64,000 nt of DNA from Tissierellales bacterium (GCA_028280805.1 JANQLB010000078.1:95865-159864), one strand, 5' to 3'; counted from the first letter of the stretch, positions 29,350 through 39,376 are shown. The notes: generated by a model not told the origin, from the sequence alone. Translations and numbers: made by a program.

Positions 29350-30098
29350 AAAGCGATGAAAGAAGCTTTTTAAATGTTTTTTTTGTTATTATAATCATTT
29401 TACTTATTTTAGGAATACTCAGCTTATATTTATCAACAATAGATAATACTAATGTATTAAAGATTGCTTTGATAATTATGTTTATAGTATTAATTTTAAT
29501 TACAATCATATTTTTATCAAGTACCTTTTTAGTTTATAAAGTTATTAATGATAAAAAAATATCTAAATTTAGTTACAAATTTTTAAAAGGTTTTTTAATT
29601 AACATTTATCCTCTTATAATATGGATTTCTAAGATTTTAAAAATTAATGTTGATAATATTAGAAGAGTTTTTGGAAAAGTAAATAATTTTATCGTAAAAA
29701 CAAAAAATATAAAAGTAAATAGTAACGAACTGTTAATCTTACTGCCACATTGTCTTCAAAATTCTGAATGTCAATATAAAATTACTAATGATATAAGTAA
29801 TTGTAGAATGTGTAGAAAATGTGACATAAAGGAGATTGTTGATTTATGTAATAAATACAATGTTAAAGCAGTGGTTGCAACTGGTGGAACTTTAGCAAGA
29901 GAATGGGTAAAGAAGAAGAATCCCAAGGCAATAATTGCTGTAGCTTGTGAAAGAGATTTAGCAAGTGGCATAAACGATGTAAAAGTTATACCTGTTATGG
30001 GAGTTTTTAATCAAAGACCTAATGGACCATGCTTTAACACGAAAGTTGATATAAAAAAGTTAGAAGAAACTATTAAAATATTTTTAAAGGAGGAATAA
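29346..30098 (+). CDS. DUF116-family membrane protein
   Basis: A 250-residue protein. Two N-terminal transmembrane helices (about 10-30 and 38-60) precede a soluble DUF116 domain: LLPHCLQNSECQYKI, CRMCRKCDIKEIVDLC, VATGGTLAREWV and AVACERDLASGI, ending near CFNTKVD. The many cysteines suggest metal or Fe-S binding. The function is not established. It begins inside the end of fmt (ATGA overlap) and is followed by yugP after three bases, so it is translated as part of this operon. Confidence 0.88.
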   Translation: MKSDERSFLNVFFVIIIILLILGILSLYLSTIDNTNVLKIALIIMFIVLILITIIFLSSTFLVYKVINDKKISKFSYKFLKGFLINIYPLIIWISKILKINVDNIRRVFGKVNNFIVKTKNIKVNSNELLILLPHCLQNSECQYKITNDISNCRMCRKCDIKEIVDLCNKYNVKAVVATGGTLAREWVKKKNPKAIIAVACERDLASGINDVKVIPVMGVFNQRPNGPCFNTKVDIKKLEETIKIFLKEE

Positions 30099-30101
30099 AC
30101 T

Positions 30102-30785
30102 ATGCGTTTTCTTTATGGCTCAGGAATAGAGTTCATTATATTAATACCAGCTATACTTTTTGCTATGTATGCTCAGGCTAAGGTGAAGTCAACTTTTAAT
30201 AAATACTTAAAGATAAATAACAGGTCTGGATATACAGGAGCACAGATAGCAAGAATGATACTAGATAAAAATGGACTAAACGATGTTAGCATAGAGCATA
30301 TAAAAGGCAGCTTAACCGACCATTATGACCCAAGAAAAAAGGTTTTAAGATTATCAACACCAGTTCATAACGGGACATCTGTAGCTTCTGCCGGGGTTGC
30401 AGCTCACGAAGTTGGTCATGCGATACAGCATGCTCAAGGGTATTTTCCATTAATTTTAAGGAATAATATTGCCCCTGTAGCTAACTTTGGAGCTAGATTT
30501 GTCTGGATATTAGTTTTTGCAGGATTTCTTTTTAATTATGTGTTAATAGAAATTGGAATATTGCTTTATTTGGCTGTTGTTGCATTTCAAATAGTTACTT
30601 TACCAGTGGAGTTTAATGCTAGCAGCAGGGCATTAGTTCAACTTGAAGGTAGTTTTATAGCCAGAGAAGAAATAACTCCTGCTAAGAAGGTTTTAAATGC
30701 AGCAGCATTAACTTATGTTGCGGCAACATTAGTAGGTATAGCTCAGCTGATAAGGTTAATACTTTTAAGTAATAGAAGGAGATAA
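30102..30785 (+). CDS. yugP: YugP-type membrane zinc metallopeptidase
   Basis: A 227-residue membrane protein with the zinc motif H102-E103-V-G-H106 in AAHEVGHAIQHAQ, and hydrophobic segments at about 5-22, 125-165 and 200-220. EFNASSRAL supplies the probable third ligand. Family: neutral zinc metallopeptidase 2. Substrate unknown. Follows DUF116 directly. Confidence 0.9.
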   Translation: MRFLYGSGIEFIILIPAILFAMYAQAKVKSTFNKYLKINNRSGYTGAQIARMILDKNGLNDVSIEHIKGSLTDHYDPRKKVLRLSTPVHNGTSVASAGVAAHEVGHAIQHAQGYFPLILRNNIAPVANFGARFVWILVFAGFLFNYVLIEIGILLYLAVVAFQIVTLPVEFNASSRALVQLEGSFIAREEITPAKKVLNAAALTYVAATLVGIAQLIRLILLSNRRR

Positions 30786-30807
30786 AAGGTGCTTTTAAGC
30801 ACCTTTT
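30784..30807 (+). terminator. Terminator-like perfect palindrome after yugP
   Basis: AAAAGGTGCTT (30784-30794) and AAGCACCTTTT (30797-30807) separated by TT. It starts in the stop codon of yugP and lies just 20 bases before rsmB, so read-through or attenuation of rsmB is likely. Confidence 0.7.
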
Positions 30808-30826
30808 ATGTTATGGAGGCAAAAAT

Positions 30827-32170
30827 ATGTCAACAAATGGAAGAAGCGTAGCATTAAAGATATTGATGGAAATAAATGAAGAAGGAGCATATTCAAATAT
30901 ATCTTTAATGAGAAATCTTACTAATAATATAAAGAATGTAGATCAAGGATTAATAAGAGAGATAGTATATGGAACGTTAGAAAATATGATATACATAGAT
31001 TGGGTAATAAATAAATTCTCAAAAACACGATTTAATAAAATTTCTCCGGTTATAAAACAGATTTTGAGGATGGGCATATATCAAATTCTTTTTATGGATA
31101 GAATACCAGATAGTGCAGCCGTAAATGAATCTGTAAAATTAGCTAAAAAGTACAGTCATAAGGGAGCTTTTGGATTTGTTAACGGTATTCTTCGGAATAT
31201 ATCTAGAAATAAAGATAATATTATTGTTCCCGATAAGAATAAAAATCCTTTAGAGTATTTAACCATTAAATATTCTCATCCAAAATGGATGATAAAAGAT
31301 TGGGTTTCACAATTTGGATTTGATTTTACTGAATCTTTGTGTATAGCAAATAATACAAAGCCTAAGCTTAATATTCGGGTAAATACACTAAAAACTACTA
31401 AAGATGAATTGTTAAAAAAACTAAATAGTCTTGGATTAAGTGCTAGTGAGACAGATATAGCTAAAGATGGAATAATTGTCTACAATCCTTTGAGAATTAC
31501 TGAAACTGAAGAATTTAAGAATGGCTATTTTCAAATTCAAGATGAGAGCTCAATGTTAGTAGGAGAAATTATGAATCCAGAACAGAACAGTTTAATTATA
31601 GATGTATGCAGTGCACCTGGAGGTAAGTCAACACATTTAGCTCAAAAAATGAATAACAATGGGAAAATTATTGCTAGAGATATTTATGAGCATAAATTAA
31701 AACTTATTAGGGATAATGCCAAAAGACTTGGAATAGATATTATTGAAACAGAGAACTTTAACGCTTTAGATGTAGATAATAAATACATTGGCAAAGCTGA
31801 TTATTGTTTAGTAGATGCTCCTTGTTCAGGATTAGGACTTATAAGACGAAAACCAGAAATTAAGTGGAATAAACAAAAAGATAATATAGATGAAATAACT
31901 AATTTACAATATGAAATTTTAAAAAATGCCGGTCTTTATCTTAAAAAGAATGGAGTATTAGTTTATAGCACCTGTACTATTGAAAAAAAAGAAAACATCA
32001 ATTTAATTCAAAAATTTCTTAATAATCATAGTAATTTTAAGTTCATGGGATTTGATACTTTAATAAAATATGATGACACTACTAAAACAGCTTTAAAAGG
32101 CTACTTAGAACTTTATCCTAATATTCATAATACTGACGGATTCTTTATCGCAAAGCTGGTAAAGTTGTAA
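30827..32170 (+). CDS. rsmB: 16S rRNA m5C967 methyltransferase
   Basis: Methylates cytosine 967 of 16S rRNA. 447 residues: N-terminal NusB-like RNA-binding domain (RSVALKILMEI, LIREIVYGTLEN, MDRIPDSAAVNESVKLAKKY) and C-terminal SAM domain with DVCSAPGGKSTHLAQ, DAPCSGLGLIRRKPE and STCTIEKKEN, which holds the catalytic Cys. Confidence 0.95.
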   Translation: MSTNGRSVALKILMEINEEGAYSNISLMRNLTNNIKNVDQGLIREIVYGTLENMIYIDWVINKFSKTRFNKISPVIKQILRMGIYQILFMDRIPDSAAVNESVKLAKKYSHKGAFGFVNGILRNISRNKDNIIVPDKNKNPLEYLTIKYSHPKWMIKDWVSQFGFDFTESLCIANNTKPKLNIRVNTLKTTKDELLKKLNSLGLSASETDIAKDGIIVYNPLRITETEEFKNGYFQIQDESSMLVGEIMNPEQNSLIIDVCSAPGGKSTHLAQKMNNNGKIIARDIYEHKLKLIRDNAKRLGIDIIETENFNALDVDNKYIGKADYCLVDAPCSGLGLIRRKPEIKWNKQKDNIDEITNLQYEILKNAGLYLKKNGVLVYSTCTIEKKENINLIQKFLNNHSNFKFMGFDTLIKYDDTTKTALKGYLELYPNIHNTDGFFIAKLVKL

Positions 32171-32255
32171 TATCTAAAACCCAAACTGACTTTCAATCAA
32201 TAATATGATATAATGTAGTTTAGAGATTTTTCAACAAATTTACAGGAGGGGTAAA

Positions 32256-33293
32256 TTGCGTAAAATTGATTTAAAGTCTTTCACTTTTGAAGAAATAAAG
32301 GAATTTTTTATTTCTATTGGTGAAAAGCCTTTTAGAGGAAATCAAGTTTTTAGATGGATTCATAAAAATATGGTTGATGATATAGAATACATTACTGTAA
32401 TATCTAAGGGGCTGCGGGACAAGCTGAAAGAAAAGTGTTATATTGATAATATTAGAATTTTAGAAAGATTTGATTCAAAGATTGATGATACGAAAAAATA
32501 TTTGTTTTTATTAAATGATGGTAATATAATTGAAAGTGTTATAATGAAATATAAGCATGGAATTTCACTATGTTTATCTACTCAAGTAGGTTGTAAAATG
32601 GGGTGTAAGTTTTGTGCATCTACTAAGGATGGTCTAATAAGAAATTTAACTTCTGCCCAAATTGTTGATCAGGTTTACCAAATTCAAAAAGATTTAAATA
32701 TTAATATCAGTAATATAGTATTAATGGGAAGTGGAGAACCATTAGATAATTACCAGAATGTAATGAAATTTTTAAGTATTATACATGACGAACATGGTCA
32801 GAACATCAGTTATAGAAATATAACATTATCAACATGTGGAGTTGTACCTAGAATTTATGATTTAGCTGATGAAAATATACCAATTAATTTATCTGTTTCT
32901 CTTCATACCCCATTTAATGAGGAAAGAAAAAAAATAATGCCCATAGCAAAGAAATATAGCATTAAAGAAATTATTAAAGCATGTAGATACTATGTTTCTA
33001 AAACAAATAGAAGAATTACTTTTGAATATACTCTAATCGAAGGTATTAATGATGGATATAAGGATGTGATAGAGTTAGCTGATCTATTAAGAGGATTAAT
33101 ATGCCACGTTAACCTGATACCCTTAAATCCTATTGAAGAGTATATACAAAAAGATTCAAAAGCTAAGTCTGTTAAGACATTTCATAAAGAACTAGAAAAA
33201 AAAGGTATTAATACTACTATACGCAGAGAAATGGGCAGAGATATAAATGCTGCATGCGGTCAATTAAGAAGAAACTATATTGATAAGCAATAA
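32256..33293 (+). CDS. rlmN: RlmN dual-specificity RNA methyltransferase
   Basis: Radical-SAM enzyme that methylates A2503 of 23S rRNA and A37 of tRNAs. TTG start at 32256 after AGGAGGGG. 345 residues; the radical-SAM cluster motif is C113-KMG-C117-KF-C120, GSGEPLDNYQNV is the SAM-binding region, and the C-terminal NAACGQLRR holds the conserved resolving cysteine. Confidence 0.96.
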   Translation: MRKIDLKSFTFEEIKEFFISIGEKPFRGNQVFRWIHKNMVDDIEYITVISKGLRDKLKEKCYIDNIRILERFDSKIDDTKKYLFLLNDGNIIESVIMKYKHGISLCLSTQVGCKMGCKFCASTKDGLIRNLTSAQIVDQVYQIQKDLNINISNIVLMGSGEPLDNYQNVMKFLSIIHDEHGQNISYRNITLSTCGVVPRIYDLADENIPINLSVSLHTPFNEERKKIMPIAKKYSIKEIIKACRYYVSKTNRRITFEYTLIEGINDGYKDVIELADLLRGLICHVNLIPLNPIEEYIQKDSKAKSVKTFHKELEKKGINTTIRREMGRDINAACGQLRRNYIDKQ

Positions 33294-33328
33294 AGGTCTA
33301 ATATTGCACCAAAATGTGAGGTGATATA

Positions 33329-34075
33329 GTGATTGTAGGATTATGTTCAGATGTTGGCAAAATTAGAAATGTAAATCAAGATTCATTTTACAGGTGTGAA
33401 TTGAAGGAATTTCCATTGTTTGTAGTAGCTGATGGAATGGGTGGACATAAGGCTGGAGAGATTGCCAGTCAAACTGTTATTGAAACAGTTAAAGAAATGA
33501 TTAATACTCATAAAGAACAGCTAATGGAAAATACACTAGATATAACGAAGTTTATCAAAGACACCTTATCTATATCCAATAATAAAGTATATGAAAAATC
33601 AAATTCCATAGAAGAATACAAAGGTATGGGAACTACAGTAACTATGGCGTTTATTAATAACTATACCCTATATATTGGACATATAGGTGACAGCAGGGCA
33701 TATCTTTTAAGAGAAAGTAACTTAATACAATTAACTCAAGACCATTCTCTAGTGGCAGAGTTAGTCAGAAATGGAAGTATAACTGAAAAAGAAGCGATAA
33801 ACCATCCTCAAAAGAATATAATTACTAGAGCATTAGGTACTGACAATGAAATTGAAATTGATATATCTTCTATAGAGATTCAAGATGAAGATATAATCTT
33901 ATTATGTTCAGATGGTTTAACAAACATGGTTAGTGATGAATTGATTAAAGAGATTATTCTTAAATCTGATGATATACAAAACAAATGTAACTCCCTTATT
34001 GACACTGCAAACGAGTTTGGTGGATTAGATAATATTACTGCTATTTTGATAGAAGTTGGAAAAGAAAAGAGGTGA
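33329..34075 (+). CDS. prpC: PP2C-type protein phosphatase (partner of PrkC)
   Basis: Dephosphorylates Ser/Thr proteins including PrkC and its targets. GTG start, 248 residues. Metal-binding and catalytic motifs: SDVGKIRNVNQDSF, VADGMGGHKAGE, HIGDSRAYLLR, LCSDGLTNM and GGLDNITAILI. The last four bases (GTGA) overlap the prkC start, so the kinase and phosphatase are translationally coupled. Confidence 0.95.
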   Translation: MIVGLCSDVGKIRNVNQDSFYRCELKEFPLFVVADGMGGHKAGEIASQTVIETVKEMINTHKEQLMENTLDITKFIKDTLSISNNKVYEKSNSIEEYKGMGTTVTMAFINNYTLYIGHIGDSRAYLLRESNLIQLTQDHSLVAELVRNGSITEKEAINHPQKNIITRALGTDNEIEIDISSIEIQDEDIILLCSDGLTNMVSDELIKEIILKSDDIQNKCNSLIDTANEFGGLDNITAILIEVGKEKR

Positions 34076-36090
34076 CGGATTTGATAGGCAAAGTGTTAGG
34101 AAATCGTTATGAAATAGTAGAAAAAATCGGTGGCGGAGGAATGGCTTTAGTATATAAGGCCAAGTGTAAGCTGCTAAATAGATACGTAGCAATTAAAATA
34201 TTAAGAAATGAATTTACTAATGATGAGGAATTTATAGCAAAATTTAAGAGAGAGTCTCAGGCTGCAGCTAGTTTATCACATCCAAATATCGTTAATGTTT
34301 ATGACGTAGGTATTGAAGATAATATTTACTATATTGTAATGGAATATGTTAAGGGTCAAACATTAAAAGAACTTATAAAGCAGAAAGGCAAAATATATAT
34401 AAGTGAAGCTGTAAATATTTCTATTCAAATTGCTGAGGCATTAAGTCATGCACATGATAATCATATTGTGCATAGAGATATAAAACCTCATAACATTCTT
34501 ATGACGGAGGATGGTAGAGCAAAGGTTACTGATTTTGGTATTGCTAGAGCAGCTACTTCTACAACTATGACAAATACCAGTAGTGTTATAGGATCAGTGC
34601 ATTATTTTTCACCTGAGCAGGCTAGAGGAGGATATACAGACGAAAAATCTGATATTTATTCTTTAGGTATTGTAATGTATGAAATGGTAACTGGTAAATT
34701 ACCTTTTCAAGGTGATAGTCCAATATCCGTAGCTTTAAAACATGTTCAGGAAAATGTATTATCTCCTAAGATAATTGAGGCATCTGTACCTCATAATTTT
34801 GAAAGTATAATTATGAAGTGCGTAAAGAAAAATCAAAGCTTAAGATACAACAGTACTAAAGAGTTACTAACAGACTTAAGAAAATGTAAAGTTTCAGATG
34901 AGGGAGATTTTATTAAGCTTGATGATGCTCATGATTCACCTACTAGAATAATTCCAGCAGTAAAGGATGACAGTAATATGATTAACAATAATAAAAGAAG
35001 AAGTAGACAAAAAAAGACTAATGAAAATAATAAAGATAATAAAAATAAAAGATTTATAACTATAGCCGCAGTTATATCGGCACTTTTAGTGGCAGCTGTT
35101 TTGATAGGCATGTTCTTTATTATGCAGTTACAAGATTTTTTAACTGTACAGGAAGTTGAAGTGCCTGATGTTGTAGGTTTGTCAGATGATATGGCAAGGC
35201 AGAAAATTGAATCTCTTGATTTAAAATATGAAGTTTTAGGAGAAGATTATAGTTCTAAGTATGAAGCTGGATTTGTAATGGAACAAAAAGTCGAAGCAGG
35301 AGATTTACGAAAGGTAGGTTGGCCTATTCAAGTAATAATAAGCAAAGGACAAGAACTTGTTACTGTTCCCAGTTTGATATATATGCTTGAATCTGATATT
35401 AATATAGAGCTTAATAATATTGGTTTAGGTGAAGTTAATATTGAGTACGAAAATAGTGATTTTCCTACAGATACTATTATAAGGCAGAGTCCAGAACCAT
35501 ATGAAGAAGTTCCGGCAGGTACAGAAATTAATTTAGTTATAAGTAAAGGACCTGAAATTAATACTTTATTTATGCCAAAATTTGTCGGCAGGGATATTCA
35601 AAGTGTTAAAAGCGAGCTTGCAGCGTTAGGATTAGCACAAGGCAACATAGATTATGATACAAGCGATGAATATGCTGAAGATATTGTAATTAGACAAAGT
35701 ATTCCTGCTAATACTGAAGTAGAGGAAGGTGAACAGGTGAGTTTCATTGTATCTTTAGGTTCGACTCAACCTCAAGATACAGAAGATGACCCTCAAGATG
35801 GAGAAGATACAGGAGGGGATACACAGGAAGACCCCACAGAGGACAATTCTTCTATTGAGAAATCTAGGTCTTTAGTTATTGCTAACTTACCTACAGATAA
35901 AGAAACAGTACGGGTTAAAATTGTTAAAATTACTTCTGGAGAGAGTAAAGTTGTTTATAATCAAGTTCACAATACGACTGATGCACCTTTTAGTGTAACT
36001 GTTTCTGGAACCGGGAGAGCATTTTTTACAGTATATTTTGATGATGAGGACCATATGACCAGAGAGATTAATTTTGAGGAGGCTAATTAA
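34072..36090 (+). CDS. prkC: PASTA-domain Ser/Thr protein kinase
   Basis: Membrane kinase that senses muropeptides or lipid II and controls germination and wall metabolism. GTG 34072 overlaps prpC; TTG 34081, with better-spaced GAGGTGA, is an alternative start. 672 residues: kinase domain about 10-270 (IGGGGMALVYKAK, HRDIKPHNIL, DFGIARA), transmembrane helix about 327-350, three PASTA repeats (about 355-424, 425-493, 495-563), an acidic linker, and a beta-rich C-terminal segment (about 600-672) absent from the short PrkC forms. Confidence 0.94.
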   Translation: MTDLIGKVLGNRYEIVEKIGGGGMALVYKAKCKLLNRYVAIKILRNEFTNDEEFIAKFKRESQAAASLSHPNIVNVYDVGIEDNIYYIVMEYVKGQTLKELIKQKGKIYISEAVNISIQIAEALSHAHDNHIVHRDIKPHNILMTEDGRAKVTDFGIARAATSTTMTNTSSVIGSVHYFSPEQARGGYTDEKSDIYSLGIVMYEMVTGKLPFQGDSPISVALKHVQENVLSPKIIEASVPHNFESIIMKCVKKNQSLRYNSTKELLTDLRKCKVSDEGDFIKLDDAHDSPTRIIPAVKDDSNMINNNKRRSRQKKTNENNKDNKNKRFITIAAVISALLVAAVLIGMFFIMQLQDFLTVQEVEVPDVVGLSDDMARQKIESLDLKYEVLGEDYSSKYEAGFVMEQKVEAGDLRKVGWPIQVIISKGQELVTVPSLIYMLESDINIELNNIGLGEVNIEYENSDFPTDTIIRQSPEPYEEVPAGTEINLVISKGPEINTLFMPKFVGRDIQSVKSELAALGLAQGNIDYDTSDEYAEDIVIRQSIPANTEVEEGEQVSFIVSLGSTQPQDTEDDPQDGEDTGGDTQEDPTEDNSSIEKSRSLVIANLPTDKETVRVKIVKITSGESKVVYNQVHNTTDAPFSVTVSGTGRAFFTVYFDDEDHMTREINFEEAN

Positions 36091-36962
36091 TGCTAGAAGG
36101 CATAATTATAAAGGGTGTAGGTGGATTGTATGAGGTTAAAGTAAAAAATAGAATATATCAGTGTAAAGCTAGAGGACTTTTTAGAAAGAAAAATATTACA
36201 CCTTTAGTTGGAGATATAGTAGAAATTGAAGAAATTCAAAATAATACTGGATATATAGTAGATATTAAAGATAGAAAAACTCAACTTATTAGACCACCTG
36301 TAGCAAATGTTAATCAAGCAGTTATTGTTTTTGCTATTGAAGACCCTGTGCCTAATCTTTGGTTACTTGACCGTTTTACAATATTAGCAAAGAATGAAGG
36401 ATTAGATGTGATCATTTGTATTAATAAGGTTGATTTAGATGACGATTGTAAAATAGAAAAAATTAATGAGATATATAAAAAGTCAGGGCATATGATAATA
36501 AACACCAGTTGCCTTTTGTTTAGTGGAATTAACGATTTAAGAGATGCACTAAAGGATAAGATTTCAGTATTTGCTGGTCCTTCTGGAGTTGGAAAATCAA
36601 CACTCCTTAATAGTTTACAGCCTAACCTGCAATTAAAGACCGGTGAAATAAGCAAAAAAACGAGTAGAGGAAAGCATACTACCAGACATACTGAGATAAT
36701 AGAATTAGAAACAGGAGGATGGGTACTTGATACTCCCGGTTTTAGTTCATTAGATATTGATCTGATTGAGGAAGATGATTTAGATTACTTTTTTAAAGAG
36801 ATATATGAATTAAGTGCATATTGTAAGTTTAAAGGATGCAGACATTATAAAGAACCTAAGTGTGTCGTCAAAGAAGCAGTAGAAACAGGAGAAATTAATA
36901 AAAGTAGATACGATAATTATATAAACTTTTTAGAAGAGCTAAAGAATATTAGGAGGTATTAA
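36090..36962 (+). CDS. rsgA: RsgA ribosome-assembly GTPase
   Basis: Circularly permuted GTPase that helps mature the 30S subunit. 290 residues with OB fold, then G4 (INKVD), G1 (GPSGVGKSTLLN) and G3 (DTPGFSS) in permuted order; the zinc knuckle CKFKGCRHYKEPKC is near the end. The ATG shares one base with the prkC stop (TAATG). PrkC-RsgA-Rpe is the conserved order. Confidence 0.95.
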   Translation: MLEGIIIKGVGGLYEVKVKNRIYQCKARGLFRKKNITPLVGDIVEIEEIQNNTGYIVDIKDRKTQLIRPPVANVNQAVIVFAIEDPVPNLWLLDRFTILAKNEGLDVIICINKVDLDDDCKIEKINEIYKKSGHMIINTSCLLFSGINDLRDALKDKISVFAGPSGVGKSTLLNSLQPNLQLKTGEISKKTSRGKHTTRHTEIIELETGGWVLDTPGFSSLDIDLIEEDDLDYFFKEIYELSAYCKFKGCRHYKEPKCVVKEAVETGEINKSRYDNYINFLEELKNIRRY

Positions 36963-36963
36963 T

Positions 36964-37614
36964 ATGATTAAGATTGCACCATCTGTATTATCGGCAGATT
37001 TCAGTAATTTACAAGAAGAAATACTTAAATTAGAAACTGGTGGTGCTGATATGATACATTTAGATGTTATGGACGGACATTTTGTACCTAATATAACTTT
37101 TGGTATGCCAGTAATTAAAAAGCTTAGAAGAGTTACTAAACTGCCATTTGATGTCCATTTGATGATTGAAAAACCTGAAAAATATATAAAGGATTTTGTT
37201 CATGTCGGAGCAGACATAATAACGGTACACCAAGAATCTACTATACATCTGCATAGAGTTATTCAACAAATAAAGTCTTTTGGAGTAAAAGGGGCAGTTG
37301 CATTAAATCCTTCTACCCCTTTAAGCCAAATAGAAAATATAATAGAAGATGTAGATATGGTTTTGATTATGACAGTTAATCCCGGCTTTGGTGGACAGTC
37401 ATTGATTGAAAGCATGAAAGATAAAGTAAAGAAACTTAAAGCTATAATAGATGCAAGAAACTTAAATATTGACATTCAGGTTGATGGAGGAATAAATCTT
37501 TCTAATGTCAGGCATGTAATTGAGTGGGGAGCTAATGTAATTGTTGCCGGCTCATCTATATTTAATAGTGATAATGTAGTAGAAACTATTAAGAAGTTTA
37601 AAGAAAGTATTTAG
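36964..37614 (+). CDS. rpe: Ribulose-phosphate 3-epimerase
   Basis: Pentose phosphate pathway enzyme. 216 residues: APSVLSADFSNL, MIHLDVMDGHFVPNITFG, FDVHLMIEKPE, MTVNPGFGGQS and DGGINLSN are all present. ATG follows TAGGAGG that overlaps the end of rsgA. thiN (thiamine pyrophosphokinase), which often follows rpe in Firmicutes, is not present here. Confidence 0.96.
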   Translation: MIKIAPSVLSADFSNLQEEILKLETGGADMIHLDVMDGHFVPNITFGMPVIKKLRRVTKLPFDVHLMIEKPEKYIKDFVHVGADIITVHQESTIHLHRVIQQIKSFGVKGAVALNPSTPLSQIENIIEDVDMVLIMTVNPGFGGQSLIESMKDKVKKLKAIIDARNLNIDIQVDGGINLSNVRHVIEWGANVIVAGSSIFNSDNVVETIKKFKESI

Positions 37615-37810
37615 GCACTAATTTTGTATATATTTTTTCTTGTATAAAATGAAATTAGAACTTGAATATGTAATTAATATTTAGCCATTGTCTTATGAGG
37701 ATGGTTATTTATTTTATTAGTAGTGGACAAAATATGATACATATTTTTTTAGTAATCTCATATTATATATTAATATACTATCTTAGTAACGATAAAAGAG
37801 GAGGGATAAT

Positions 37811-38080
37811 ATGAGACTAAGTAAGCTAGGGGGAAAAGAAATAGTTAACTTGAATGACGGAGGCAGACTTGGAGTGATAGCTGATTCTGATTTAGTAATT
37901 GATGAACAGAGCGGTAAAATATTATCATTATTAGTTCCTGATAAGAAAAATCAGTTTGCTTTGTTTGCAAGTAAATCTGAAATTGAGATACCTTGGAGTT
38001 CAATACGAAAAATTGGTAATGATATGATTATAATAGATATGGATGAAAATGAAATTAGTGCAAGGAAATATACATTATAG
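37811..38080 (+). CDS. ylmC: YlmC/YmxH-family PRC-barrel sporulation protein
   Basis: An 89-residue protein: MRLSKLGGKEIVNLNDGGRLGVIADSDLVID then IPWSSIRKIGNDMIIIDM. It belongs to the YlmC/YmxH PRC-barrel family of endospore formers, where ymxH lies near dapG as it does here. Function unknown, with links to sporulation. GAGGAGG precedes ATG. Confidence 0.9.
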   Translation: MRLSKLGGKEIVNLNDGGRLGVIADSDLVIDEQSGKILSLLVPDKKNQFALFASKSEIEIPWSSIRKIGNDMIIIDMDENEISARKYTL

Positions 38081-38110
38081 TCTCATCTATTAACGGTTTT
38101 GCATAGAATA

Positions 38111-38148
38111 AACTATAGCATATTTTTAATGTGTTATAGTTTTTTTTA
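38111..38148 (+). terminator. Terminator after ylmC
   Basis: AACTATAGCATA (38111-38122) pairs with TGTGTTATAGTT (38130-38141) with two wobbles, followed by a run of T. It stands 23 bases before dapG, so it could act as an attenuator of dapG. Confidence 0.75.
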
Positions 38149-38170
38149 TTCTAGAGATAGAGGTGGAACT

Positions 38171-39373
38171 ATGAATATAATTGTTCAAAAATTCGGGGGA
38201 ACCTCAGTTGCAAGTCAAGAAAATAGAGAAAAGGTTATGAACAAGATAATAAAGCAGTACGAATCAGGCTATAATACTGTAGCAGTGGTTTCTGCCATGG
38301 GAAGAATGGGTGAACCATATGCAACTGATACTCTCTTAAGTCTTGTTGGCAATCAAAAAATACATTTAAGAGAAAAGGATTTATTGATGTCATGTGGTGA
38401 AGTAATATCTGCCGTTATACTTTCTAACCTATTAAATAGTAATGGATATGAAAGTATTGTGCTTACAGGTCATCAAGCAGGAATTATAACAGATGATAAC
38501 TTTGGTAGTGCAAAGGTTTTAAAAGTAAATCCTCATAGGATATTAGAAAGTTTAAATCAAGGAAAAATTGTAATCGTTACTGGATTTCAGGGAGCAACAG
38601 AAGATGGAGATATAACTACTTTAGGTCGTGGAGGAAGTGATACGTCAGCAGTATTGATTGGAGAAGCTTTAAACTGTGAATATGTTGAGATTTATACTGA
38701 TGTTGATGGTATTATGACAGCCGACCCTAGAATTGTACCAGAAGCACGTGTTTTAGAAAACATGTGCTATTTAGAAGTTCATCAGCTTGCAGAGGAAGGA
38801 GCAAAAGTTATCCATCCTAAGGCTGTAGAGATTGCCAAAAGAAGTCGCATTAAACTGATTATAAAAAATACACTTAATGAGTGTGCAGGAACTATTATTA
38901 AAGATAAAAATGATTGGATTATTGACAACGATACTAATCAAAAATTAATTAGTGCAATTACTTATAAGAAAAATAGAACACAAGTAGTTGTAGATAACTG
39001 TGATAATAATAATACAGAGAAGCTTTTATCACTGATTGCAGAGGATAACATCAGTTTAGATTTAATAAATTTTTTTGTTGATAAAAAAGCTTTTACTATA
39101 GATGAAAATGATATTGAACATATAGTAAATATTCTAGATGATGGAAAATACACCTATAATATAGTACACGATTGTTGTAAAATAAGCATAATTGGATATA
39201 AAATAAGAGGGATACCCGGAGTTATGGCATCAATTGTTAAGGCTCTTTCAAAAGAAGGAATTGATATTTTACAAACATCAGATTCCTATACAACAATTTG
39301 GTGTTTGATTAAAAGTAAGGATATGGATAAATGTTTAAATATCCTGCATAAAGAATTTAATCTAGGAATTTAA
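38171..39373 (+). CDS. dapG: Aspartate kinase (DapG type)
   Basis: First step of the lysine/diaminopimelate pathway. ATG 38171 has AGAGGTGG upstream; the longer frame from 38099 passes through the terminator and is not used. 400 residues: VQKFGGTSVAS, LGRGGSDTSAV, EIYTDVDGIMTADPRIVP, then two C-terminal ACT domains (VSII-like IIGYKIRGIPGVMASIVKAL). DapG isozymes supply diaminopimelate for wall and spore cortex in Bacillus. Confidence 0.92.
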   Translation: MNIIVQKFGGTSVASQENREKVMNKIIKQYESGYNTVAVVSAMGRMGEPYATDTLLSLVGNQKIHLREKDLLMSCGEVISAVILSNLLNSNGYESIVLTGHQAGIITDDNFGSAKVLKVNPHRILESLNQGKIVIVTGFQGATEDGDITTLGRGGSDTSAVLIGEALNCEYVEIYTDVDGIMTADPRIVPEARVLENMCYLEVHQLAEEGAKVIHPKAVEIAKRSRIKLIIKNTLNECAGTIIKDKNDWIIDNDTNQKLISAITYKKNRTQVVVDNCDNNNTEKLLSLIAEDNISLDLINFFVDKKAFTIDENDIEHIVNILDDGKYTYNIVHDCCKISIIGYKIRGIPGVMASIVKALSKEGIDILQTSDSYTTIWCLIKSKDMDKCLNILHKEFNLGI

Positions 39374-39376
39374 CCA

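Noticed and set aside
38099..38170. Longer N-terminus for dapG
   Set aside because: It would be translated through a terminator hairpin and has no ribosome site; the conserved start VQKFGGTS fits ATG 38171.
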